From Lingula anatina (lineage: Eukaryota > Brachiopoda > Lingulata > Lingulida > Lingulidae), in contig NW_019774147.1 in the NCBI RefSeq assembly GCF_001039355.2, positions 445,750 through 509,749 of the forward strand: DNA of 64,000 nt, given 5' to 3'. Both the position numbers and the translations under genes were made by a program. A model generated the notes under the pieces. That model searched no databases, was not told where the DNA came from, and saw only the letters and a program-made list of their open reading frames with translations. Shown piece by piece: positions 35,850 through 47,800 of the stretch. Numbering within the stretch: position 1 is the first letter of the stretch; each line of letters starts with the position of its first letter.

Positions 35850-38800
35850 CAGGGTTTATGCAGCCCTGAAGTGTTAGAATTTAGCCCTGCACTTTGAATT
35901 CAGTTTATGGCCTTGAAAAGTTCTTGAAATCATTCACTTTAGCAATTTGTCAATTTTTTTTTTTCAAATTTTGTTGTTATTCACCTGAATGTGGACAATC
36001 ATTCGAAGAAGGGGAGGATCCCCTTTTTGGACATCATTTAATTTAATTCTTTTCATGTTTTATCAATGTTATGTTGAAAGACATTTTTTTAAAAACTTTT
36101 CTTTTTTTTCTTTGGTATATACACATATAAATGACAGTAGATTGCCCTCATTTGCATTTGAAAAATCATCTCATTAGAGCCGAAAAAGTCCTTGAAACTT
36201 CTTGAATATGTTATAAATGTTCCTGTATGAACCCTGTATATATACATATGATACAAAACAACTAGGCTCATATCCTCAGTTGCAATTATAAACTTTACAA
36301 ATAAAAGGTGTACGTAATCTTTCAATGACTAAAACACAGCATATATATCGTTTAACACAAATATCAGTACACACTTACTGGCACTTGAATGCAGAATGCA
36401 GGTCCTGGAATAAATATATAACAAGTTACAGTGCCTGCTGCCAATATATATCATAGATCATTTGAAACAATTACAATTATCATGTGCTGTAACAGTAACT
36501 ACATGAATTTTATAGCATTTGACTAGAGCATGGATGTTGACAGACATGACTTACCTTCTTGTTCAGATCTCGCAAGGTATATTTTACAAATTAAAGTGGA
36601 AGTTGCCTGCATATGTATGACACTGCAGTTAAGGATTTAATATTACATCAGATGCGGGTTTTGGAATTAATCCAACACCAAGTAAATTCACCGTTTTTCT
36701 GCATGGTGTTTAATCCAATATATGTATTCAGCTACTGTTCAGATCAAAGAATTATTTATTTTATTCTACCACTGTAGGTTAAGATCAAAGATAGAACCAA
36801 TACTTGCTGTCACATGTGGACCCGTATGTTGGGTAGACTAGAGTCTTGCTTAGCCAAGATTCAATAATTAATTAAGCAAGAATGAAATTCAGCCCCATTA
36901 TCATTTTGAGTCTCTTTATATTAACAATACAAGTTTGAAATGTGTTCTTTTGTTAAGCCAACGTCACACATTTTGAATACAATATTTTCTTTTGTTTCAG
37001 TTAAGAGAGAGTCATGATTTTGATGAACGCCGTAAAATAAGAGCCCAGTTGAGAAAAATTCGTGATGAAAAAGAGAAATCCAAAAGTAAGTGCTGAATTT
37101 TTTTTGCATGACTTACCTTTTCATGAATTCAGACATCAGTGTTTTGCAGAAGAAGAGACAATGTTACCCACAAGTCAGTAATAGTTCTGCACTTTGTCAT
37201 ATGACCAATTGGATTAAGGCTCTCAAGTGATGCTGCTGTAATTATTGAATTCCAGCAGTACTGATTAATTATATTTTTGCAAAGCAATTTTCTTTGTTTG
37301 TGAAATCTTAAAAAGCAGATTCTTGAGCTGAAGATGGGCTTGGTCCATTTTAGAAGGTATTCTTTGTGAGTAAATAATACTAATAATTCTTTTAAAAAAT
37401 TAATGGAATAGAAAGATGTTTAAAACTTTAAAGTAAATACCGTATGCAGAAAGCAACTTAAAATTAATTATTCTCTAGTTAAGTTCCTAATGTTTCTTGT
37501 GAAAAATTAAGTTATCTTTTATTTTTTTAATTTGAGTTACTTGTCACTGAACATGCAAACTAATGGATATTTGACAGAAGTCAAGATTTCTTTTGATTTG
37601 GGTAAATGTCTTTATAGTGGGATACATTGGTGTGTGAATTTAGTGGAATTTAAATTGTGCAATTCGTTGTGTAGCAACTTTCCATCAAAAGTACATTATC
37701 TCCATTGCATCTAAGTTTAAACAAGCAACAGTTCTGAAGTTTCATGGCCATGTCACCTAAAAGATCAAAAATTATCAGAAAGAATGCAAGTATGTTTTGG
37801 AAAGGAAAGGTCATCTAGAGTTGACACATTATTGTTAAAACAAACAGCAAATAAGTTTAACCAATCCTCGTGTCCATTTTAACTTGCATTTTCAGTTGTT
37901 GAATTATTTTCTGTCATTGCCCATCATTATTTTGTTTTATGAATGTCATTTTCTTTTGTATCACACAACAATTTTTCCCTTCAAATTGAAGTCAGATTAA
38001 AACATTTTGACATATCTAACCAAGACATTTTAACAGATCAGCTTTATGTAGATCGAAGTAAGCATTTAAATTATAGTTCAGTTATAACTGCTTATTTTGT
38101 CATTTTTATTTCATCTCATAAACATTCATGAGGTACTCAAATCTACTTTCAAGTATGATCCTGTGTGATAATGTGCACATTTGATAAAGTTTGCTTGTCA
38201 TTCCTGAAAAAGAAAAGCTTTTATTAAGGAAAACTCCCTATTCAATTCAATTTTTTTTTTTAATGTGCACTGATCCCTAATCATTTAGCATAAAAGTACA
38301 TCCGGTGGTGGCATTCCGTATCTTGTATCTTAGAGATGTTGAAAGTTTAGTGTCAGAGGTTATCTTGAACCACTCCAGATACCTTGGTGATATAGTGGAA
38401 AAGGTGTGTTAAAACTGTCTCATATTTTTCTTTGAAATAATGGTTGTTGCTTGCTATCTTTAAACACCTTTGACCTTCAAAGGAAGTTATTTAGGGTTGT
38501 ATTTTTTGACCTTACAAAATGCAGCATCTAATATATATCTTGTTTCTTCCCATTTGCAAAAGGAGAATATATACACAAGGCCATGGCCATGGAGATACTG
38601 ACATGTATGGGTCAGAGTGATTGGATCTAATTCTTGATTTTCATCTTTTTTTATTTTGATAAACAAATTTTGGATTGTAATTATATAAAATTACTTGTCA
38701 GTGACCATACATGTGCCATGTATTACTTTGCTATACGTAGAATTATTTTGTCTTTCTCATTAGTATGCTGTAGTTATTAAGCAGATGCTACTGGTGGGCA

Positions 38801-41800
38801 TTTTAGAAGCTTGGTATGTTTAAATGGAAAGATCAGAATGTTAGATGTTAATGGCCCAGGTAATTGTTCAATGTTACGTGTACAGCATTGTAATACTTCC
38901 CACAGTTGACTGTTGATATTAATATATTATAGCATAAGACACAACAAAGTTGGATTAGAAAAGCATTAAAATATTGTCAATTAATGATTATTCTTAGATC
39001 ACAGGATTTGGGGAGAAGTTGGTAGTAGCTTTTAATTGCAATGAATCTCAGAGATACCTATCAACCAGCTTTAGTTGATTTTGTATTTGAAAATTTAAGT
39101 CTTACCTTGGAAACTTTTTTCATGCGTATTTTCCATTTCCCCTAGCTGTCAAAATGGCAGTAATGTGGGTTGAGAAGGTCTAATTTAGCAAATGATTCAA
39201 TCTCAACATATTAACATCAGGATTCAAATTGGTCTTATACAATTCAACTATTGATAAATTTTTGCCTGTACACCTGGTTGAGAAGGTCTAATTAATGAAG
39301 TGATTAAATCTTAACATATCAGAATCGGGATTCAAATTGTTCTTATAAAATTCAACTATTGATAAAATTTTGCATGTATGATGTTCCTTTTTCTTTTGAG
39401 GAGACTGTATATGAGAAGAGTTTACATCATACAATTTTTATTCTTTAAAAACATCTTACATTTACTTGTTGTAAAATGCTAGGTTTTCTCCCGTAAAATT
39501 CACCTATGAAAATTACACAGAAAGATATTTTTTAAAGAAAAGTTTTGTTTTTTGATGATTATTGGGATAATATTCAGCATGGGGCATTTTTTAACCTACC
39601 AACCAAGCTGACATGACACCATGGTCCATTACCGTAGCTTGGTTGCTTGATCACATTGAATTCCTGTGCATAAACCATAAGATGGTGGTGTAAGGAGCAA
39701 GTGGAGTAGGTAGGAAATTTTACAATAGTTAAATGGATCAGTCCATAAAAATCTTTTTATTGTTAATAGTAATTTTTATTTTGTCCTTGTTATTTTGTCT
39801 AGGTAAATTTACATGCACAAGTATCACTGTCTTTATTTTGTGGGTGACAGGGTTTTACCTTAAGATAGATGAAGTTATAGCATGCCCTAATGTATCACAT
39901 GCAGCTCATCTAGTAACACTTACTAAGTATAATTTTAAGTTGTGCATGCCACTGTGTATTTTATAAACTCTTCTGATTAATGTGTGTGGTCTGCAGAACT
40001 AAAGAAGTGAGTAAAAAGCATTTGGTTGTGTTACAATTGCCTTAAACCTGGCATCTAGATTAAAAACTTGGGCATTTTTAGAGAGTTATTAAAATCTGAG
40101 ACAGGAGTAAGCAAGAAATGTTCATTTTAGTTGAGAACTAGTGGATGTACAGGCCTGCTTATCCCTGCAAAGGATATATTTGGGGTGCACTTCTCTATCC
40201 CGAAGGTTTGCAGTTCTGAAAGTTGGCTATTCCAGTACAGATAGAGCTTAAAGATAGCAAACAAAGTAAAGTAAACAAATGGCCAGTGAGTACTAATGTT
40301 TAAAAAGTCAAAGCATTCTTCACGAAATGCAAAAGTTGATATTCTCATTGCACGTACGTTGAGCATTATTACAACAAAGCATAGTAGGGGGAGTTACACA
40401 TTATGTTGCATTATAAATTGTAGGAATTACTTATGCGCCAAATCTGCACAAAGCACAAAAAAAGTGCAAATATGAGAGAGCCTCCCAAATATGTTTCTTT
40501 GGGGACACGGAGGTTAGTGCTTGCCCCGATTATGCAGATATTCACATCAATAAACTTTTTTGGGAATACCGAAGCTTTTTTTTCTCTTTAGAATACCAAA
40601 CTTGAGGAAAAGATTTTAGATCAAGGCTCCTTTATTTTCCAGAATAGCAAACCTTGAGCTGATCCCATTTAATTGTGATGGAACTTGGGTTACAAATCTA
40701 ACACTTGCTCCAACTACTGATAACTGAAATAAGGAGTTGTGAGGATGTTATGCCTTGCTTTTGACAGATTGAGAAGTTACCACATAACTATTTTAATGTC
40801 CAGAGCCTTTCATCTCTGCAAAATGTTACAGAAGATTTTTTTTATTTTTATCAACCTTTTTCTTTCTAATTTTCTGTTCTATTTTCTTTCTTTCTTTGTT
40901 TCTTTTTTCTTTCTTTCTTTTTGGGTAGTAAATAATGTAAAAAATTAATCTTTTCATCTTTTTACATATAGTCTGCTTGTCTAAGAAAACATTTGAATTG
41001 TACTTGACCTAAGTTCAAGTTGAATATATCACATTCTTGGTGTACAACATGTGGTAGAAATATTACTGGATGTTCAAGCAGTGGTTGCTATACTTGTAGA
41101 CCCAATCTTTGATAGATAGTAGGGCAAGAAAAATGTGTGTGACTGTTTTAGCCACTTGAGGGATGTAATTGTGCACACAAATTGGAGATGACAGCCAGTG
41201 GGGGGATAAGGTAAACACAAATCTTAACTACACTGACAGTAAAACAGTTGTGGAAACTGTAGGAGTTTGACCCCAGCAGCAACAGGCCTCCAACGGTCCA
41301 ATAAAACAAAGAGGTAAGAACTGTTTACAGTTTCAGATTTCAAATTGGGAACTCTTAAATACAATCTCAAATGTATGCTGGGTTTTCTTCAGGAAGCAGC
41401 AGCCAGAGCCATAACAATAACAAGAAGGAAGATAGAGGGAAAAATGAGGACAGATCTAAGAAGACAGTGAGTGAGCAAATGAAAAAAGCGTCCAACGAAA
41501 CTGCAATGGAGGTGAATTATGAAGCAATTGAAGACGAGGAGGAGCTGACAAGATTGGTAAATTTCTTTAAGAAAATGTCACTCTGAGGATTTGCTTTGAA
41601 GTAGTGTAAACATTTGTTGAAGATTGATATGTCTCTACATCTGTCATCTTCAAATGATGATGCTCATGCCAACATTGATAAGATTTTTTATAGAAATAGA
41701 CATTTATCATGTCGTGCCCTTGTATTCAAATTTCCATCACTTGACAGTCAGCCTTAGAACTTATTTGCATCTATGCAAGACAATATTACAGTAATTGTCT

Positions 41801-44800
41801 GGAATGTATGCATTAAGTAATGGAGAAAAGATTCATAATATTATAAGTCCCTTAATCATGTCTTGTGTCTTTTTCTCATATATCTTCTTTATAAATATAT
41901 AAGCACTACAAAACCATAACTGTTGATCATATCACAGAATAGGCATATTAGTCATTGCTTGTATTTTGTTTATGCGTGTGCCTACTATGCTGTGATGGAA
42001 AGTTTAAAGGATAAAGACTGTTTAGCATTCCCCACAGCAAGTGTGATTTCCATGTCCATTAACCCAGTCATATGCTATCTTCAGCCTGCACATCTGATCT
42101 GATACTTGGTCTCAGTCTAGTGTGGTAACCACATTCTGCTCTATGCCAACAATAGACAAGCTAATATGTAAAGTCTGTTGTGTAAGAGGGAGAAAAGCTT
42201 CAAGGGATATACATGTCTGGCTGGTAATTAAGATTGCTCTGTTGCAGAATTTCAGCATGTGTCATGAGAGATGTTGGAGAGCACCTGCATGACAAATGAG
42301 TGGTTGTTACACTGTTATGATGGATTGAAATGTCACCTTCTTGTATCTAACCAGTCACCTGTGTCAGTGGGGATAAACAGTTTTTTTGACCCTCCTCTTA
42401 TTTGACCTTGTTTAGAACTTCATTTAATCATTTCAGTGTGGCTTGCACTTTAAAAAAGACCTTTTAACTATTAAAAAGGAGACACTGCCAATTTATGGCT
42501 GGAAAGTTGATCCCATGTGAGATGCTTGATAAAATGCTTCCCCATAAAAAGTGCACTCTTTCCTGTTATTGACATTTTGTGTTCATGCATCTGAAAGTGG
42601 TATTTTTAGCACAATTGTGTTTTTTAAGTTGGTTTATTTTTGCTGTGTGTGTGTATGTGTGTGTACGTGCGTGCATCCCTATATTCACACACGTGCATGA
42701 TCTTGACTATAAGGTCCCTTACATATATACTGTTCTTAACAGTGAGTATTTGGGTGTATCACATATGGAGGTAACTTGGTTTGCTGTATGCATAGGATGC
42801 TGTGTAACCTTTCTCACTGTTGGCTGTCTTTGATGTGCAGTGCAATATGTAATGTCTGCAGCATAAGGTATACCACCAAATGTGATAAGCCCTATTTGTT
42901 TTTGCTCCACATTTAACCCTTTCTGTTTACCCATTAGAATTGACATCCAATTTGACAATTAGACCCCATTCCCATTGATGCCATTGGTCTATGTAGATTG
43001 ATCCAACTCCATGGTGACTTTCTCTGAATGCAATTAGTTTAACAGATTAACATGTAACTTCTTGATGTAAAGTAGAATGCAGAAAAGCTTGTGATTATAC
43101 CAGTACTTCTGCAACAAGAGGAAATGTGTCTTTCAGTTAACCTGATTGCACTCAGCAAGAGTCCCTGCAGAGTTTGAAAGTTTAACATGGTCCAAATATT
43201 TGCATCATTTTACTGGTATGTGTGGTTAAGTCAAAATGTTAAAAAAACCTAAGACATAACCAAAAACTACATAGTTTTTTGGCTATGTCTTTTTTTTTTG
43301 TTGTTGTTGAGCTGTTTAATTCCAGATTTTAAGGTAACAGAGAAGTGATGTGATTTAGGTAGTTGTTTTATATTAGTGTCACACAGGTGACAAGGGCAGT
43401 AAACTGGTGTGACCTTCCAGTGCTGCAGACTTCTTGTACACAGAGGATATGCACATTTTACAACAAAAAATTGAAATCTTAGATAAAAATTTCTCTGTTT
43501 ATTAGATGTGTATTGGTTATATACGGTATAAAAAGATTTTAGTTATTAACAGCAATTCAAAATAACTGCATTTCATGAAGCATCACATTCTTATATGTGC
43601 TATACAATCTTCTTTTATTAGCTTATATTTAGAAAATTAGAATAGATATCATATATTGTATAGTTATCACCCTTAGACTTCATTTGCTGTTGTTTTCAGC
43701 TCAATGCTACAGATGATTATTTTGTAAAGAAGAAGATCAGGGCAGCTTTGAGGGGACTGAGGAAGAAAGGTAATTATTCTCCCAGAAACTTTCAAAGCAA
43801 CAATATTTACTTAAAGAGCAGGGTTGCAAAACATGGTTTCCATAGATAGAAGACTGTTTTTACACTGTATAATGAAAGGAAGGGAATTTCTGCTTTGTTT
43901 TGTGATTAATTGAGAGGGTAGATTTAAGTCCTTGATTTATGATTGGTCACTCTCAGTGCTTGGCCAAAAACAGTGTTATTACAGATCTGTACATTTGGCC
44001 ATCCTTAAAAATTTGATTTAATCTTGATTATTTGGTTGCCTGGCCCTTGAATACAAACAGCATGGACATGGCCTGAAGCTTGTAACTACCCATGCATGGC
44101 AAGTTTGGAGAAGTACACAAAATGCTTTCTGACAGTTTAGTGATATTTAAGTTGATTCTTAGATATGCACAAGTAGATTCATTGCAACCTCTATGTTCAG
44201 GTGAAACAGTTGAGCAGATGCCAGCAAGAAAATCCAGTGCTGTCTCCATTGTTACAAACAAGGCCAACCAAGATACGAAAAAAATCAGCTCAGTGAATGT
44301 AAAGGACATCCAAGATGAACAAACACTGGAAAAGATGGTAACACTTATGAAAACATGTGCTTTTGTCATTCTAGCTTCTTTCTTCTATCTTTTGAATTAA
44401 TCTGTAATATAATATGTTTACCTTCTTCAGCCTCCCTTGGTGTGTATCTTCTATTACTGGAGGTTGCATCAAGTAATTGTGATCTCCGATCTGTGATGAT
44501 AACATTTTAGTGCCTGTAAGAATGGAATTGTAGGCTCTTGTTTCCTTAAAAAAACTGTTGTTGCAGCCTAACAATGTTTGCTATCTTTTTACTGCTTAAA
44601 TGGTAGTTTCCTTAAATAGTGCCTTATCATGTTAAACCTAAGCTCTTGTTTATTTTGTGCATTATTCACTGTCTTTTGTTGTAAATATCTTACAGCATTG
44701 TTTCTGTTTTCACTCTTTTCTTAGCGGAATACACTGACAAAACTTCACAAAGAGGTATCAGTATTTCTTTCCTTATTGTCACTTTTTCATTTCATCTTTA

Positions 44801-47800
44801 CTGTAACATCTGATAGTCTTTCTTGTTAGATATTCTTATTACAGTATTATGCAGAAAATATCTTTGTAGAGTATGTATTCAGTTTTTAGCAGATCATTTT
44901 GACCATCATTAAAAAGAACTCCGATAATAGTTTGTGTTATTTTTAAAAAACGTTCCATGGTATAAATTGAAAGACCCCAGTAGAGCATTTGTATATCTTG
45001 ATGTACTGTAATTATTGCTTCATTAATTTGTTGGGACTTCATATATTAATTGTTTTGAGATTGTTAAATATTTTATGCTGGAACTTGCCATTCTAAAACA
45101 GAAGGCAAAATAAAGCATGGAATTTAATGATAATTGAAGTGAGGCTTGACATTTATTTTAGTGGTAAGCAGAAAAATATTTTTAGAAATTATCCAGAGGA
45201 AGTGTCTAGAAACAGTGTTTTGAATGGATGAATGATTAAAGTTTGCTGCATGGAGTCATTTTTGGCAGTAATTTACAACCTGTACATTTATGCAATTATT
45301 TTTGAAAGATTTCATTTTTATCCTAAGTTTTAGGTGGTGTCATATGTACTCACTTACATTCACAACTAACATAATGTTTTTTTTTTTTTTTTTTTTTGAG
45401 AAGTTAGCAGATAAAAGGTAGTTTTATAGAGAACGTTGTAGTTGAAAGGGTATATGTGTAGTTAAAGCTTGCTTGGGTATAGATTTACATGGGTATTTTC
45501 TGCTCTTTGTGGTGGTAAGGTATAAATAACTGGGTATATTTTTAAGATATATTTTTTCAAGACAGTTCTTAGGCAGCATTGTTTATTGATCCACAGCATG
45601 TAGTTGTAGGGAATGAATTACTTAGCAGCAGGTGGTTGTATCAAATGAGTTAACATGATTAGAAGATCAGGTTCAAATTTCAGTCTCTTGCTGTAGTACA
45701 TTGCTGGCAGTTTTCCATTTATATCCCATTAAATTGTTTCATAGAATTTAGTTGACTTTGGTTTCTTTCAAGCCAGCTTTTTTTTATGGAATTTATAAAG
45801 GAGTTATAAAATGGTTCTCAACCATGAAGGTGCTTAAGTCTAAAGCAGTAGTTGAATTCAGATCAAGTGCAAGTACTAGTCTATGAAATAAAATACTGCA
45901 ATTTGAGGTGCATTGGAAAATTTGGCAATGATAAAAATTATGTTGAAGGTAAATACCAATATTGGTGAAAGGGTATCAGGATGTTTTATAACCATATGAC
46001 AAATTTTTGTTCTTGGGTTAAATATAGTGGCTGTGCTGTCCCCATTTGTTAGTTTTCCATGATACAAGTGAAGTATACTTTGTGTAAAGGACTATACTGA
46101 AATATTTTCCAGCTTGAAGAAACACGTGATTTTGATAAGAGGAGAGAAATAAGAGCAGCAATGCGGGAACTGAGGGCAAAGATAAGGGGTAATGTTAAAT
46201 TTTAATTGTATCTTCTTGTGCTGAATTATCCATACAAGCCAAATTGATTTTAACAAGGAACTCCTTGATTTTCATGACTTATTTATGAGTTGGTGGATTT
46301 ATGTTGAAGAATCAGACAGAGAATTTAGTATTAAATACTACACCTGGCATCATTTCTTAAGTTTCTTTGCCTGTTAACATGACCAAACCATTGAGATTAT
46401 GGTTAAGATGGTTAAAATTGAATAATAGGATATGTTTGATATTCATTGTCTTAGACATATACATTGGGTGCTTAATGTTGAAATGAGTATAGAATTTGTA
46501 AGCTCGTCAAGTAAGTTGAATAATATATCCTACTCTTTTAGATGGAAAGGTTCAGTCTGCCACAAATGATACTTCTTCAAAGATAAGCCCCAGGGAGCAG
46601 ACAACATCAAAATCCGCAAGGAAGTCTATAGTCCAGGAAGTCAAAGCTGATGCACCTAAGAAAGTATCAAATGTGACAGCAAACAGCCACTTGCCACAAG
46701 ATAATAAAAAAGAAACAGAGAAACAAAAATCTCCATTTTCTCCTATACTTCAAGAAGCCACAGATATTGGAGAAGCTCAAGTCTCTCTTGAAACAGAAAA
46801 GTCTAATGACTTGGTCAATGAAAAAGCTGCAGTGCCATCTGAGGTATGTGACGAAACAGAAAATAACATTGTATTACTTCCAGATTTCACAGATACAACC
46901 AGTGATGTGAAGGTCACAAAGTCAAATGATGGAACTATCACCATAGAACAATGTAAAGAAGAGGATGGAGGTTTGAAGAAAGTGTCCATGTCTTTCAAGC
47001 AAAAAAGGACTGACAGTCAGTCGGATGAAGTGGAAAAGGATACAGTAGTCATCACAGAGAAGGAGGAACCGGATGGTGAAAAGATAGAAGAAAAAGAAGA
47101 AGTTATCACCAAGAAGAAACTCAGTTCAAAGGGATCCTTTTTAGTGAAGCGAGATACTAAAGTAAGCACCAAGTATCGCACTAAAAGTGGAACAGAATTT
47201 ATTGATGAGGAGATTCTCACAGAAGAAGATTCTAAATCTGTCTCCAAGGGAACAGCATCACATATGGAAATGCATAGCACCATTCACAAAGAAAAGCCAA
47301 CTGGTAAATTAGAACTCAAAGATGCAAACACAGAAGCAGAAAAGGAGGTATTTGCAGCAAGTGATAAAGAAATCCAGAATGATGAGATTCAGCAAGTTAA
47401 AGAAACTTCAGACATTTCTGATACTGCTGATGCAAGCGTGAGTGGAGAAAGGGGTTCTACAATCACTCAGTTATCAGAAAACCAATTTTGTAATGTTTCA
47501 TCCAGGCAAAATGAAGTTGTCAGTAAAGATGTCCAAGTAAAAGAAGAGGGTTCTACAAAGGATAGTCAACAGAAAAGAGAAATTGGCTCTACAGCTGAAG
47601 GTCTACATGTTGCTGAAGCAGTCAGAGATCTTTCCAAGAGAAGCAGTGGATATGGCAGTGATAAAGATGCATCTGAGGAAGATGTTAAAGATGACATTTT
47701 TGAAGAAAAATTGAAAGACGCTGGTGAGTGAGTACTAAGGTTCACCATTTTAAACTTTTCTGAACATATTGGAAGAAGTTATGATTTCGGACATATATTT

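Larger units (their letters stand above)
44338..46112 (+). other. Intron 6
   Basis: Splits motif 4. It contains the 30-base microexon candidate and a poly-T run at 45377-45397. Nothing else supported. Confidence 0.75.

Noticed and set aside
44092-44200. Open frame upstream of exon 6 starting with ATG
   Set aside because: It is intronic: a clear CAG acceptor at 44200 restores the phase needed from exon 5.
46777-47748. Long minus-strand frames opposite exon 8
   Set aside because: Shadows of the Lys/Glu/Ser-rich coding exon; the plus strand fits splice sites and phase.
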